From the NCBI GenBank assembly GCA_964531285.1, contig CAZHDI010000002.1, positions 31,221 to 95,220 on the forward strand: a stretch of 64,000 bases of DNA, read 5' to 3'. The DNA is from CAZHDI01 sp964531285. GTDB taxonomy: Bacteria > Pseudomonadota > Alphaproteobacteria > JAJFIK01. The stretch's first letter is position 1; every line of letters starts with the position of its first letter. This document shows, in pieces, positions 51,431-60,495 of this stretch. The position numbers were made by a program, and so were the translations under genes. The notes under the pieces are model-generated. The model ran no database searches. It was not told the origin of the DNA and was given only the letters and a program-made list of their open reading frames with translations.

Positions 51431-52387
51431 TCAGCGGGTGACGCGCACCGGGATGCCGCGCCGCTCGTCCACGGTCCGGTAGACCGCCGCCCAATCGACC
51501 CGGCCGATCTCCTTGCCGGCGGCCTCGAAGACCTGCTCATCGAGATTGGCGATCTCCTGCTTCTGGATCGGCTCGCGGAACTCAATCTGGTCGATCTCGT
51601 CGCCGAAGGGATGCACTTCCATGTAAAGCTCGTTGTCGATCCAGCCGAATTTCACCGGCTGATCGGTGATCGCGACGGGAACGCCGACCTTGAGCATCTG
51701 GAAGAACTGCTCCACATCCGCCGGATACATCCGCACACAGCCCCGGCTCACCCGGCGGCCCAGGCCCTCGGGCTTGTTGGTGCCGTGGATCGCGTAGCCG
51801 TCCCAGCCGACCCGGATCCGGTAATCGCCCAGCGGGTTATCGGGACCCGGCGGGAATGAATAGGGCGTGCCGGGATTGTCGGCGTGATAACTCTTGGTCG
51901 GAATCCAGGTCGGGTTCTTGGTGAGTTCGGTCACCCGCTCGATCCCGATCGGCGTCTCATAGGCCTCGCGGCCCACCGAGATCGGCCATGACTGGGGCGC
52001 GCCGCCATCGGGCGGGAAGTAATAGACCCGCAGATCGCCGAGATTGACCATGATCCCGGGCCCGGCATCTTTGGGCAGCAGATGCTTTTCGGGCAGGACC
52101 AGCACCGAGCCTTTCGGCAACAGCCACGGATCGACGTCCGGATTGGCGGCCAGCAGTTCGACATAGCCGATGCGGTAGCGCATCGCGATGTCGAGCATCG
52201 TGTCGCCTTCCTGCACGTAATAAAGCTGTAAATCGCCAAGGACATCGCTCGCCAGCGGCCCCTCGCCCTCCGGCGGCACATTGGCCTCGGCCTTGTGCGG
52301 CGCCGGACCGCCGACAACCATGGCGGCGACCGCCCCGATCATGCCGGCGCGCAGCCACCCGCCCCATACTCTTGTGCCGTGCTGCAT
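51431..52387 (-). CDS. LysM and YkuD domain L,D-transpeptidase
   Basis: A 318-residue exported enzyme. Signal peptide (MIGAVAAMVVGGPAPHKAEA), then a LysM domain (LQLYYVQEGDTMLDIAMRYRIGYVELLAANPDVD, about 52-85), then the YkuD catalytic domain (about 110-245) with IHGTN and RRVSRGCVRMYPADVEQ, which holds the catalytic Cys. It forms 3-3 cross-links or attaches lipoprotein to peptidoglycan; the Lpp-like gene next to it suggests the second. AGGAAGAG precedes the ATG. The C-terminal 70 residues are a charged extra part. Confidence 0.92.
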   Translation of the reverse strand: MQHGTRVWGGWLRAGMIGAVAAMVVGGPAPHKAEANVPPEGEGPLASDVLGDLQLYYVQEGDTMLDIAMRYRIGYVELLAANPDVDPWLLPKGSVLVLPEKHLLPKDAGPGIMVNLGDLRVYYFPPDGGAPQSWPISVGREAYETPIGIERVTELTKNPTWIPTKSYHADNPGTPYSFPPGPDNPLGDYRIRVGWDGYAIHGTNKPEGLGRRVSRGCVRMYPADVEQFFQMLKVGVPVAITDQPVKFGWIDNELYMEVHPFGDEIDQIEFREPIQKQEIANLDEQVFEAAGKEIGRVDWAAVYRTVDERRGIPVRVTR

Positions 52388-52681
52388 GACTCTCTTCCTC
52401 GCATTACCCATGCCCGGCCCCGCCGGACACCTCTTCATCTGACAAAATATAGGCAGAAGCGATAATGCCCAAAGCCTTAACAGACCCGAGACCGTCAGGT
52501 TGCACACAAGTGTGACCGGCGGCGCGGGTCGCGGTCCCAGGGTCCTGGGTCCCAAGCCGGCCACGGGTTGCTTGCCCTCGGCCCTCTCGGCCTGCAAGAC
52601 TTCTGCCCAGTGATTCGCGCGGCGCGGGCCCGGCATGGGGCACAGGCCGGCCGCCGCGGTTGCCGTCCTGGGGGACGATCC

Positions 52682-53791
52682 ATGCATCCCTTAAGCGGGG
52701 CCGATCTCGGCACCTTATGGAGCGTCTTGTCGCGCAGCGGGGGCATCGCGCCCAACCGCCTCGCCAAGACCGCGGGCATTGTGGGCGCGGCCGTCGGCCG
52801 CCTGCCCTTCACCCTGGCCGAGCGGGCCTGGCTCGCCGGGCGCCTGCCGCCGCTGGAGGAGTTGCCCGCCCCGGTGTTCATCCTGGGACACTGGCGCAGC
52901 GGCACGACCCATCTTTACAACATCATGAGCAAGGACGCGTTCGGCTATGTGCCGCCCGTCGCGACCGGCCTGCCCTGGGATCTGATGCTGCTGGCGCGCA
53001 TGGTTCGTCCGCTGCTGGAGAAGGCGCTTCCGGAGCACCGCTATATCGATAATATTCCGGTCACGCCGGATGCCCCTCAGGAAGACGAGATCGCGCTGGC
53101 GAATATGACGCCGGTGTCCTTCTATCACGGCATCTATTTTCCCAAACAGTTCGACGCCTATCTGGACGAGGGCCTGTTTTTCGACGGGTTGACCGCGCGC
53201 CAGATCGGCCAATGGCGCGAGCGCTTCGAGTATCTGATGCGCAAACTTTATGTGCACCAGGACAAGAAACGCCTGTTGATCAAGAACCCGGTCTATACCG
53301 CCCGGGCCGCGTTCCTCCATGAGATCTTTCCGGACGCCCGGTTCATCCATATTCACCGGAACCCCTATGCCGTGTTCCTCTCGATGCGGAATTTCTGGCA
53401 GAAGCTTCTGGCCGAGTTCGCGCTTCAGGACTTTGCCCATGTGGATATCGATCAGACCATTCTGAGCGTCTATACCCGCATGATGGGACAGCTTACGGAG
53501 GATCTGGCGGCGATCCCGGCCCATCTCCAGATGGAGCTGTGCTATGACGATCTCGACGCCGACCCGCTCGGCAGCATCCAGCAGATCTACACCACGCTGG
53601 GAATCGACGGATATGAGGCGGCCCGGCCGGTTTTTTCGGCCTATCTCGACAGCGTGCGCACTTATAAGAAGAACGCCTTCCGCTGCGATGACGACGCCGC
53701 CGCGCTGGTCGAAGCCCATTGGGGGCCGTTCCTGAAACGCTGGGGCTATACCCGGCCCGGCGCCGAGCCCGCGCCGGCCCCTGGCGTGTGA
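52682..53791 (+). CDS. Sulfotransferase family protein
   Basis: A 369-residue enzyme of the PAPS-dependent sulfotransferase family. VFILGHWRSGTTHLYNIM (about residues 65-82) is the 5'-phosphosulfate loop, and RFIHIHRNPYAVFLSMRNFW (about 220-240) the 3'-phosphate site. Acceptor unknown. It is the first gene of a tight three-gene unit (8 and 3 bases between genes) with the paraoxonase-like and epimerase genes, next to hopanoid genes, so a lipid or sterol-like acceptor is plausible but not shown. Start after GGGGGAC. Confidence 0.88.
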   Translation: MHPLSGADLGTLWSVLSRSGGIAPNRLAKTAGIVGAAVGRLPFTLAERAWLAGRLPPLEELPAPVFILGHWRSGTTHLYNIMSKDAFGYVPPVATGLPWDLMLLARMVRPLLEKALPEHRYIDNIPVTPDAPQEDEIALANMTPVSFYHGIYFPKQFDAYLDEGLFFDGLTARQIGQWRERFEYLMRKLYVHQDKKRLLIKNPVYTARAAFLHEIFPDARFIHIHRNPYAVFLSMRNFWQKLLAEFALQDFAHVDIDQTILSVYTRMMGQLTEDLAAIPAHLQMELCYDDLDADPLGSIQQIYTTLGIDGYEAARPVFSAYLDSVRTYKKNAFRCDDDAAALVEAHWGPFLKRWGYTRPGAEPAPAPGV

Positions 53792-53799
53792 GGCCCGCA

Positions 53800-55011
53800 A
53801 TGTCCGGCTCCTTCCGCGGTGCGCGATCCCTCCGGTCATGGCGCGCTCTTGGCCTTGGACTGGCCTTGAGCCTCATGGCGGGGTGCGGCGGCGAGGCGCC
53901 GCAAGGCCCCGTCGAATTGGCCGATACCGCCTGCCGGCCCGTAACCCTTGTGGATGCCGTCGATGGCCACGCGGTGACGGGGGCGGAAGATCTCGCCGTC
54001 GATCCGGCGAGCGGCCTGGTGTTCATTTCCGCCTTCGACCGCTTTTCCCTGGAAGATGCTCTGAAGGCGGATCAGCGCTTCCTGCCGCGCGGCGGGCTCT
54101 ATGTGGTCCCGTTTCAAGATCTCGTTTATCGCGGCGGCGACCGGGACCGGGTCGAGGTGCGCGATATTCTCACGCCGCTGCTGGGCGAGCGCGAGATCCG
54201 GCCCCACGGGATCGATCTATACACCGGGCCGCTGGGCCAGCGGGTGCTGGGCGCAGTGGTGCACCGGTATGAGCGCACCGGCCTCGGCGAGAGCGAGCGC
54301 TGGGAGCGGATCACCGGGATCGAGACCTTCACGATCACGGACGCCGGGATCGAACACAGCGCGAGCATCGCCCATACCAGCCTGTGTCAGGCGAATGATC
54401 TGGCGATCGTGGGCCCCCGCCGCCTGCTTGTCACCCGCGACCGCGGCACCTGCGGGCCGGATACCTGGATGGAGGATGTTCTGGGCCTCAAGCGGGCCCG
54501 CGTGATCTTCGTCGAGGTGACCGAGCAAGGCGGCCTGGACCGGGCGCCGGTTCCGGTCGCCGACCGGATCGCCTTTGCCAACGGCATCGCCATCGACCGG
54601 GAGCGCCGGCGCCTTGTGGTCGCCGCCACGCGGGACCGGACCCTGCTGGTCTATGATCTCGACACGATCCTGTCGGGCGCGGGCGGCACACCGGTCGGCA
54701 AGGTCGTGTTGCCGGGCGGCCCCGACAATCTGACCATGGCGGGCCCGGACCGGGTGATCGCGGCGGTGCATCCCTCGCTGCTCGATATCGGGCTCTACCG
54801 CAACCGGTGGCTGGACCGGACCAGCGCCCCCAGCCGCATCGTCAGCGTGGATATGCGCGATGCGAGCCAATCGGTGGTGTTCGACGATGCCGACGGCAGC
54901 CGGTATCCGGCCGCAACCGTTGGTCTTCAGTATAAGGACCACATGCTGCTGGGCAGTGTCGGGGCCGATGGTCTGCTGATCTGTCACCGGCCCACCGGCG
55001 GAGACAGCTGA
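53800..55011 (+). CDS. Paraoxonase/arylesterase-like six-bladed beta-propeller lipoprotein
   Basis: A 403-residue lipoprotein. LGLALSLMAGCGGE is a lipobox signal. The propeller has family marks of paraoxonase (PON1)-like arylesterases: GAEDLAVDPASGLVFISA, REIRPHGIDLYTG, CQANDLAIVGPRRLLVTRD, and IAFANGIAIDRERRRLVVAAT, with calcium-binding Glu/Asn/Asp positions. Predicted lactonase or arylesterase at the periplasmic side. It follows the sulfotransferase by eight bases. Confidence 0.8.
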   Translation: MSGSFRGARSLRSWRALGLGLALSLMAGCGGEAPQGPVELADTACRPVTLVDAVDGHAVTGAEDLAVDPASGLVFISAFDRFSLEDALKADQRFLPRGGLYVVPFQDLVYRGGDRDRVEVRDILTPLLGEREIRPHGIDLYTGPLGQRVLGAVVHRYERTGLGESERWERITGIETFTITDAGIEHSASIAHTSLCQANDLAIVGPRRLLVTRDRGTCGPDTWMEDVLGLKRARVIFVEVTEQGGLDRAPVPVADRIAFANGIAIDRERRRLVVAATRDRTLLVYDLDTILSGAGGTPVGKVVLPGGPDNLTMAGPDRVIAAVHPSLLDIGLYRNRWLDRTSAPSRIVSVDMRDASQSVVFDDADGSRYPAATVGLQYKDHMLLGSVGADGLLICHRPTGGDS

Positions 55012-55014
55012 GCC

Positions 55015-56025
55015 ATGGTCACGCTGGTCACAGGCGGCGCGGGCTTTGTCGGACGCCATGTGGTGTCCCGCCTTGTCGATGAAGGCGGCCCGGTCCGGGT
55101 GCTGGATCTCATCCGCCCGGATCGGCCGGACGGCATCGACATCGTCACCGGGTCGATCACCGACAAGGCCGTGGTTGAAGAGGCCATGCAGGGCGTGCAC
55201 ACGGTCATTCACTGTGCCGCCAATCCCCATCTGTGGTCGGGCGACAAGACCGTCTTCGAGACCGTCAACCATGGCGGCACACGCCGGGTTTTGGACGCCG
55301 CCCAAGCCGCCGGCGCGGCGCGCTTCATCCATGTCTCGAGCCTCACCGTGCTGGTGGGCAAGACCATGCACGGGCGGGTCCGGACGGTTTCGGAGACGAC
55401 CGCCCTCGGCGATGAGGATATGCTCGGCCCGTATCCCTTGTCCAAGCTGCGGGCCGAACGGGCCGCGCTGGGCGCCAACGGTCCGGCGTTTTCGGTCAGC
55501 GCGGTCCTGCCGACCCTGCCCGTCGGCCCCGGCGACGCGGCCATGACGGCCCCGACACGGATGATCCTGGATCTAATCAACGGTGCGATCCCGGCCTATC
55601 TCGATTGCGTCCACAATATCGTGCATGTGGACGATGTGGCCGAAGGCATTCTGCGGGCGCGGACCCAGGCCGCGCCGGGTGAGCGCTATATCCTCGGCGG
55701 GCAGAACATCACCATGGGCGATCTGGTGCGCCTCTTGGAGCGTCTCACCGGCGCGCCCATGCCGCGCTCCCGCGTGCCCTATGCGGTGGCGCTGATGGCC
55801 GGACATGTCGCGGAGTTCTGGTCCGACCGGGTGAGCCGCACACCGCCCCAGGCGCCCCTGACCGGTGTGCGCCTTGCCGGCTGTCCCGTCCGCTTCGATA
55901 CCGCCAAGGCCCGCCATGTCCTCGGGCTCGCGCCCCGGCCCGCCGAAGATGCCCTCAGCGACGCCATCGCCTGGCTCATGGACCAGGGGCTCGTCACGCG
56001 CCCCCTGCCCGGCTTTATCCGTTAA
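55015..56025 (+). CDS. NAD-dependent epimerase/dehydratase (3beta-HSD/HpnA-like)
   Basis: A 336-residue extended SDR enzyme. VTLVTGGAGFVGRHVVSRL is the NAD loop, VIHCAANPH and FIHVSSLTVLVG follow, and YPLSK is the catalytic Tyr-Lys pair. The pattern fits 3beta-hydroxysteroid-dehydrogenase-like enzymes; a hopanoid-associated epimerase (HpnA) is also possible, as hpnB is convergent next to it. The 3' end overlaps hpnB by four bases. Third gene of the sulfotransferase unit. Confidence 0.82.
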   Translation: MVTLVTGGAGFVGRHVVSRLVDEGGPVRVLDLIRPDRPDGIDIVTGSITDKAVVEEAMQGVHTVIHCAANPHLWSGDKTVFETVNHGGTRRVLDAAQAAGAARFIHVSSLTVLVGKTMHGRVRTVSETTALGDEDMLGPYPLSKLRAERAALGANGPAFSVSAVLPTLPVGPGDAAMTAPTRMILDLINGAIPAYLDCVHNIVHVDDVAEGILRARTQAAPGERYILGGQNITMGDLVRLLERLTGAPMPRSRVPYAVALMAGHVAEFWSDRVSRTPPQAPLTGVRLAGCPVRFDTAKARHVLGLAPRPAEDALSDAIAWLMDQGLVTRPLPGFIR

Positions 56026-57215
56026 GGCTCTTTGCTCAAATCCGAATAGGTGCGGCCCTTCCAGGCGCCGCCGCGCCCCTGCCAGTGCCGCAGCGCCGAG
56101 GATACCGTCATCGCCGTGTAAAGACACGCCGCCAGGGGCAGGGCCACTCCCTGTAGCGCGGATCGTCCGTACAAACGCAGGGTCGGCGCATAACTCACGG
56201 CCATGGCGATCCACACCGCGAGCCCCAGACCGGCGGCCAGCATCGAGCCATGCCAGGGCATGGTCAGCACCAGGACCGGGCCTGTCAGGTAAACCAGCAC
56301 CATGCCGAGCAGCGTTCCAGCCAGGAGCAGCGGCGAATAGTCGAGTTGGGCATAGGCCGAACGCGCGACCATGGACCAGACCGAGTCGAGCGACCGGTTG
56401 TCGCGCTGGGAGGTGAGTTCACGGGTCAGGCCCAGCCAGATGGCATGGCGGGGCGGAACACCTTTCATCAGGCGGGCCAGGGTGCAGTCATCGATCAGGG
56501 CCGTCCGCATGGCCTCGAACCCGCCGGCGGCCGCGAACACATCCCGGCGCGCGAGCATGCAGCCGCCCGCCGCTCCGGCCACGGAGGATCGCGGATCATT
56601 GACCTTGGGAAACGGGTAGAGCATCTGGAAGAAGAACACGAAGGCCGGGATCAGGAGGCCGCCCCACAGCCCCCGGTCGTCGAGCCGCGCCATCAGCGAC
56701 ACCAGCACCCGGTCCTCCTCCTCGGCCTTGGCCACCAAACGCGCGAGCGTATCCGGCCCGTGCACGATGTCGGCATCGGTGAAGAGAACATAACGGGCAT
56801 CCGGCGCGATCCGGTGGCTGGCATCGAGCCCCGCCCGCTGGGCGGCGATCTTGCCGGTCCAGCCCGGGGCCAGCGGCGGCGCGGCGATCACATGGAGGCC
56901 ATGGCGGGTCCCGGGCACCGAGACGGCGCGGGCGTTGTCCGCCGTGCCGTCGGCACTCGCGTCATCCACGAGAATGACGCTGAAAGACCCCGGGTAGCGG
57001 CTGCGCAAATGGCTCTCGATGCTGGCGGCAATCACGTCCGCCTCGTCGCGCGCGGGGATGACCGCTGCCACAGCCGGCCAGACGGCCCGCTGCGGCACCA
57101 ATCCCGCCCGCTCGGCCGCGAGCCACTGATCGGCCCGCCAAAACCGGCCATGGGCCGTCAGCAGATAAGCCCAGGCCAGCGCGGCCAGACCCGCCAGCAC
57201 CAAAATCACGTTCAT
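56022..57215 (-). CDS. hpnB: Hopanoid-associated glycosyltransferase HpnB
   Basis: A 397-residue membrane GT2. N-terminal helix MNVILVLAGLAALAWAYLL, then the GT2 core: VAAVIPARDEADVIAASIESHL, ILVDDASADGTAD and YVLFTDADIVHGPD (DxD-like). C-terminal helices (LLLAGTLLGMVLVYLTGPVLVL and further) complete it. The sequence fits the hopene-associated HpnB family. It is divergent from hpnC, so the two promoters share 57216-57368. GGAGCAGGAG precedes the ATG. Confidence 0.88.
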   Translation of the reverse strand: MNVILVLAGLAALAWAYLLTAHGRFWRADQWLAAERAGLVPQRAVWPAVAAVIPARDEADVIAASIESHLRSRYPGSFSVILVDDASADGTADNARAVSVPGTRHGLHVIAAPPLAPGWTGKIAAQRAGLDASHRIAPDARYVLFTDADIVHGPDTLARLVAKAEEEDRVLVSLMARLDDRGLWGGLLIPAFVFFFQMLYPFPKVNDPRSSVAGAAGGCMLARRDVFAAAGGFEAMRTALIDDCTLARLMKGVPPRHAIWLGLTRELTSQRDNRSLDSVWSMVARSAYAQLDYSPLLLAGTLLGMVLVYLTGPVLVLTMPWHGSMLAAGLGLAVWIAMAVSYAPTLRLYGRSALQGVALPLAACLYTAMTVSSALRHWQGRGGAWKGRTYSDLSKEP

Positions 57216-57368
57216 CGGCTCCTGCTCCTCGCCTTATCGGTGCGATCCATCCGTGACCATGGCACACCCGGCGCGCTGCGCCCGCATGCCGGTCTTGTGC
57301 CCCGCGTTACCGCCCGATAGGCTTTGATTCCAATGCGTTCCAAGCGCCAGGGAAAACTCCGGGTCATC

Positions 57369-58265
57369 ATGCATCACGCCGAAACCACTGCTGCCGCGGG
57401 CCCGGATCAGGGCGGCGGACCGGAGACCCCATCGGGCAAGTCGTCCGATGACGAGAATTTCCCGGTCGGCTCCTTCCTGATCGCGGCGCCCCTGCGGCCC
57501 CATGTGGCGACATTCTACGCCTTCGCCCGTGCGGCCGACGATATTGCCGACAATCCGGACCTGACGGCCTTTGAAAAGGTCGAACGGCTGAACGGACTCG
57601 AGACGGTCCTGACCGGCGGCGAGGCGCCCGGCCCCGGCTTCGAGAAAGCCTTGGCCCTCAAGGACAGCCTGGCCCAATGCGGGGTCACCGATCAGCACGC
57701 GCGGGACCTTCTGGAAGCGTTTCGTCAGGACGCGGTCAAACTGCGCTATGCCTCCTGGCAGGAATTGATGGGCTATTGCGCGCTCTCGGCCAACCCGGTG
57801 GGCCGCTATCTGCTCGATCTGCACGGCGAATCGCCAGACGCTTATCCGCAATCGGACGCCTTGTGCACGGTGCTTCAGGTGCTCAATCACTTGCAGGATT
57901 GCGCGGACGATCAGCGGGAGTTGCACCGGGTCTATATCCCGGACGACTGGATGGCGCTCGAAGGCGTCTCGATGACCGATCTCGACAACGGCGCGCTCGA
58001 GCCCGGCATGCGCCGCGTGTTGGACCGGATGCTGATGGAAGTCGATGTGCTGCTGGCGGAGGCCGACAATCTGGCCGGCGTGCTGAAAAGCCGCCGTCTT
58101 GCGATGGAATCGGCGGTCATCGTCCGCCTGGCCCATCGGTTGAGCGCCAAGCTGAAAGCACGCGACCCCCTTGCCGAGCGGGTCGCCCTGTCCAAGGTCG
58201 ATTTCGCCGTCTCCGGCGTGCGCGGAATGGTCGAAGGCCTGTTCGGCCCCCGGAAGGCGGCGTAA
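57369..58265 (+). CDS. hpnC: Squalene synthase-like HpnC
   Basis: A 298-residue (from this start) protein of the squalene/phytoene synthase fold. ENFPVGSFLIAAPLRPHVATFYAFARAADDIADNP contains the first Asp-rich motif (DDIAD) and LNHLQDCADDQRELHRVYIPDDW the second. In the HpnCDE route HpnC converts presqualene or hydroxysqualene intermediates on the way to squalene. I chose the ATG MHHAETT; an ATG at 57333 would add 12 residues. hpnD starts three bases after. Confidence 0.9.
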   Translation: MHHAETTAAAGPDQGGGPETPSGKSSDDENFPVGSFLIAAPLRPHVATFYAFARAADDIADNPDLTAFEKVERLNGLETVLTGGEAPGPGFEKALALKDSLAQCGVTDQHARDLLEAFRQDAVKLRYASWQELMGYCALSANPVGRYLLDLHGESPDAYPQSDALCTVLQVLNHLQDCADDQRELHRVYIPDDWMALEGVSMTDLDNGALEPGMRRVLDRMLMEVDVLLAEADNLAGVLKSRRLAMESAVIVRLAHRLSAKLKARDPLAERVALSKVDFAVSGVRGMVEGLFGPRKAA

Positions 58266-58268
58266 GCG

Positions 58269-59198
58269 ATGTCTGCGAGCGAGTTATCCGCACCCGGTAC
58301 CGCCCCAATGGATCCGCACGCCGCGCCCCCGCCGGTCGATGAGGAGACCGCCAAGCGCCATGTGCGCGATGTTGTCGACCGGTCCAAGACCTCTTTCGGT
58401 CTGGGCATGCGCATTCTGCCGCCCCACCGGCGCGATGCGATGTATGCGGTCTATGCGTTCTGCCGGGAGATCGACGATATCGCCGATGAGGACGGCACGC
58501 GTGAGGAGAAGCACGCCGCCCTGGCCGACTGGCGCCGCGAGATCGACGCGCTTTACGCCGGACACCCCACAAAGCCGACCGCGGTTGCCTTGGTAGAGCC
58601 GATCCGCGCCTTTGATCTGGCACAACAGGAATTCATCCTGCTGATCGAAGGCATGGAGATGGACGCCGACGGCCCGATCCGCGCCCCGAGCATGGACCGG
58701 CTGATGGCCTATTGCCGCCGCGTGGCCGGTGCGGTGGGCCTTCTGTCCATGCCGATCTTCGGAGCACCGCCGGGCGACATGTCGGACCGGTTCGCCCTGG
58801 CGCTGGCCGATGCCCTTCAGCTCACGAACATTCTGCGCGATGTGCGCACCGATGCGGATATCGGCCGGCTTTATCTGCCGCGCGATCTCTTGGAGCGGCA
58901 CGGCATCGACAGCGATGATCCGGACACGGTGGCGTACCATCCGCGCGTGACCGCCGTCTGCACCGAATTGGGGGCCCATGCCCGCGCCCGCTTCACCGAT
59001 GCGCGCACCGCCATGGCCGAGATGGACGACTGGCGGGTGCTGCGCCCGGCGCTCCTCATGATGGGCGCCTATGAGGCGACCCTGTCGCGCCTGGAGGCGC
59101 GCGGGTTCGATCTGTCCGCCGGTCCGGTCCGCCTGTCCAAGCTTGAAAAGCTGCTGGTCGCGCTGCGCTATGCGGTGGCACCGCCGCTGCGGGCATGA
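58269..59198 (+). CDS. hpnD: Presqualene diphosphate synthase HpnD
   Basis: A 309-residue squalene/phytoene synthase paralogue. YAVYAFCREIDDIADEDGT is the first Asp-rich motif; LADALQLTNILRDVRTDADIGRLYLPRDLL is the second with its Arg/Tyr context. HpnD joins two farnesyl diphosphates to presqualene diphosphate. It overlaps hpnE by four bases (ATGA). The N-terminal 30 residues are extra and low-complexity. Confidence 0.93.
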   Translation: MSASELSAPGTAPMDPHAAPPPVDEETAKRHVRDVVDRSKTSFGLGMRILPPHRRDAMYAVYAFCREIDDIADEDGTREEKHAALADWRREIDALYAGHPTKPTAVALVEPIRAFDLAQQEFILLIEGMEMDADGPIRAPSMDRLMAYCRRVAGAVGLLSMPIFGAPPGDMSDRFALALADALQLTNILRDVRTDADIGRLYLPRDLLERHGIDSDDPDTVAYHPRVTAVCTELGAHARARFTDARTAMAEMDDWRVLRPALLMMGAYEATLSRLEARGFDLSAGPVRLSKLEKLLVALRYAVAPPLRA

Positions 59199-60484
59199 GC
59201 GCGAGGGGGCACACAGCCATGGGCACGGTTCATATCGTCGGCGCCGGGCTTGCCGGCCTGTCCACGGCATTACGGCTGACCAATGCCGGCATTCGGGTCA
59301 AGATCTATGAAGCGGCCGGCCATGCCGGCGGGCGGTGCCGGTCCTTCGTGGACAAAGCCCTCGGTACCCTGATCGATAACGGCAACCATCTGATCATGAG
59401 CGGCAACCGCTCGGCGCTGTCCTATCTCGATCTGGTGGGCGCGCGCGATACCATGATCATGCAGCCCAGAGCGGCCTATGGCTTTGTGGATATCGGCACC
59501 GGCGCGCGCTGGACCCTGCGCCCGAATGCCGGGCCGTTGCCCTGGTGGCTGCTCGATCCCAAACGCCGGGTGCCCGATACGCGGTTGACGGATTATCTGG
59601 GAGGGGCCGGCGTGGCCCTGGCCGGGCGCGGCCGCACCGTTGCCGATGTCCTGCCGCTTACCGGCCCGCTCTACACCCGGTTTTGGGAACCGCTGGTGCT
59701 CGCGGCGCTCAATACGACCGCCGATGACGGCGATGTGTCGCTGCTGTGGGCGGTTCTGAAGGAGACATTCCTGAAGGGCGAGGCGGCATGCCGCCCGATG
59801 ATCGCCCGTGAGGGGCTGGGGCCGAGCTTTATCGACCCGGCGCTGGCGTTTCTTACACGGCGCGGAACCGAACCGCAGTTCGCGCGGCGCCTTGGGGGCG
59901 TGACGGTCACGGATGGCCGGATCGCCGCGCTTGGCTTTCACAATGGCGAAGAACCGGTGGGTCCGGACGATCAAGTCGTGTTCGCCCTGCCTCCGGCCCG
60001 CGCGGGCCAGGTGCTGCCGGCACTCGATCCGCCGGGCGATGGCGGCGTCATCGTGAATGCCCATTATCGCCTGGCCAACCCCTTGGACACAGGCGAGGAC
60101 ATGCCGTTTATCGGCGTCATCAATTCGCCGGTCCATTGGATCTTTCTGCGCGGCGATATCGTCAGCCTGACGATCAGCGCCGCGGGCGCACTTGCCGACG
60201 AGCCCGCGGAACTGCTGGCGCCGCGCCTGTGGACCGATACCGCCAAGGCGCTCGGGCTCGGTCCGGATGCGGCTTACGAGACCGCGCGGATCATCAAGGA
60301 AAAGCGGGCCACCTTCGATCAATCGCCGGCCGGCATCGCCAAACGGCGCGGCCCCGGCACGCATCTTGCCAATCTGACCCTGGCGGGCGACTGGACCCGC
60401 ACCGGGCTACCGGCCACCATCGAGAGCGCCATCCGCTCCGGTGAGCAGGCCAGCGCCCATGTGTTGCGCGCGCTCCGGCAATAA
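59195..60484 (+). CDS. hpnE: Squalene-associated FAD-dependent desaturase/oxidase HpnE
   Basis: A 429-residue flavoprotein. VHIVGAGLAGLSTALRLTNAG is the FAD dinucleotide motif, followed by YEAAGHAGGRCRSF; the C-terminal TLAGDWTRTGLPATIESAIRSGEQA is the amine-oxidase-like FAD end. HpnE reduces hydroxysqualene to squalene. An alternative ATG (59219) starts directly at the flavin fold. hpnG follows after 11 bases, where shc would be expected. Confidence 0.93.
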   Translation: MSARGHTAMGTVHIVGAGLAGLSTALRLTNAGIRVKIYEAAGHAGGRCRSFVDKALGTLIDNGNHLIMSGNRSALSYLDLVGARDTMIMQPRAAYGFVDIGTGARWTLRPNAGPLPWWLLDPKRRVPDTRLTDYLGGAGVALAGRGRTVADVLPLTGPLYTRFWEPLVLAALNTTADDGDVSLLWAVLKETFLKGEAACRPMIAREGLGPSFIDPALAFLTRRGTEPQFARRLGGVTVTDGRIAALGFHNGEEPVGPDDQVVFALPPARAGQVLPALDPPGDGGVIVNAHYRLANPLDTGEDMPFIGVINSPVHWIFLRGDIVSLTISAAGALADEPAELLAPRLWTDTAKALGLGPDAAYETARIIKEKRATFDQSPAGIAKRRGPGTHLANLTLAGDWTRTGLPATIESAIRSGEQASAHVLRALRQ

Positions 60485-60495
60485 GGACAGGACTC

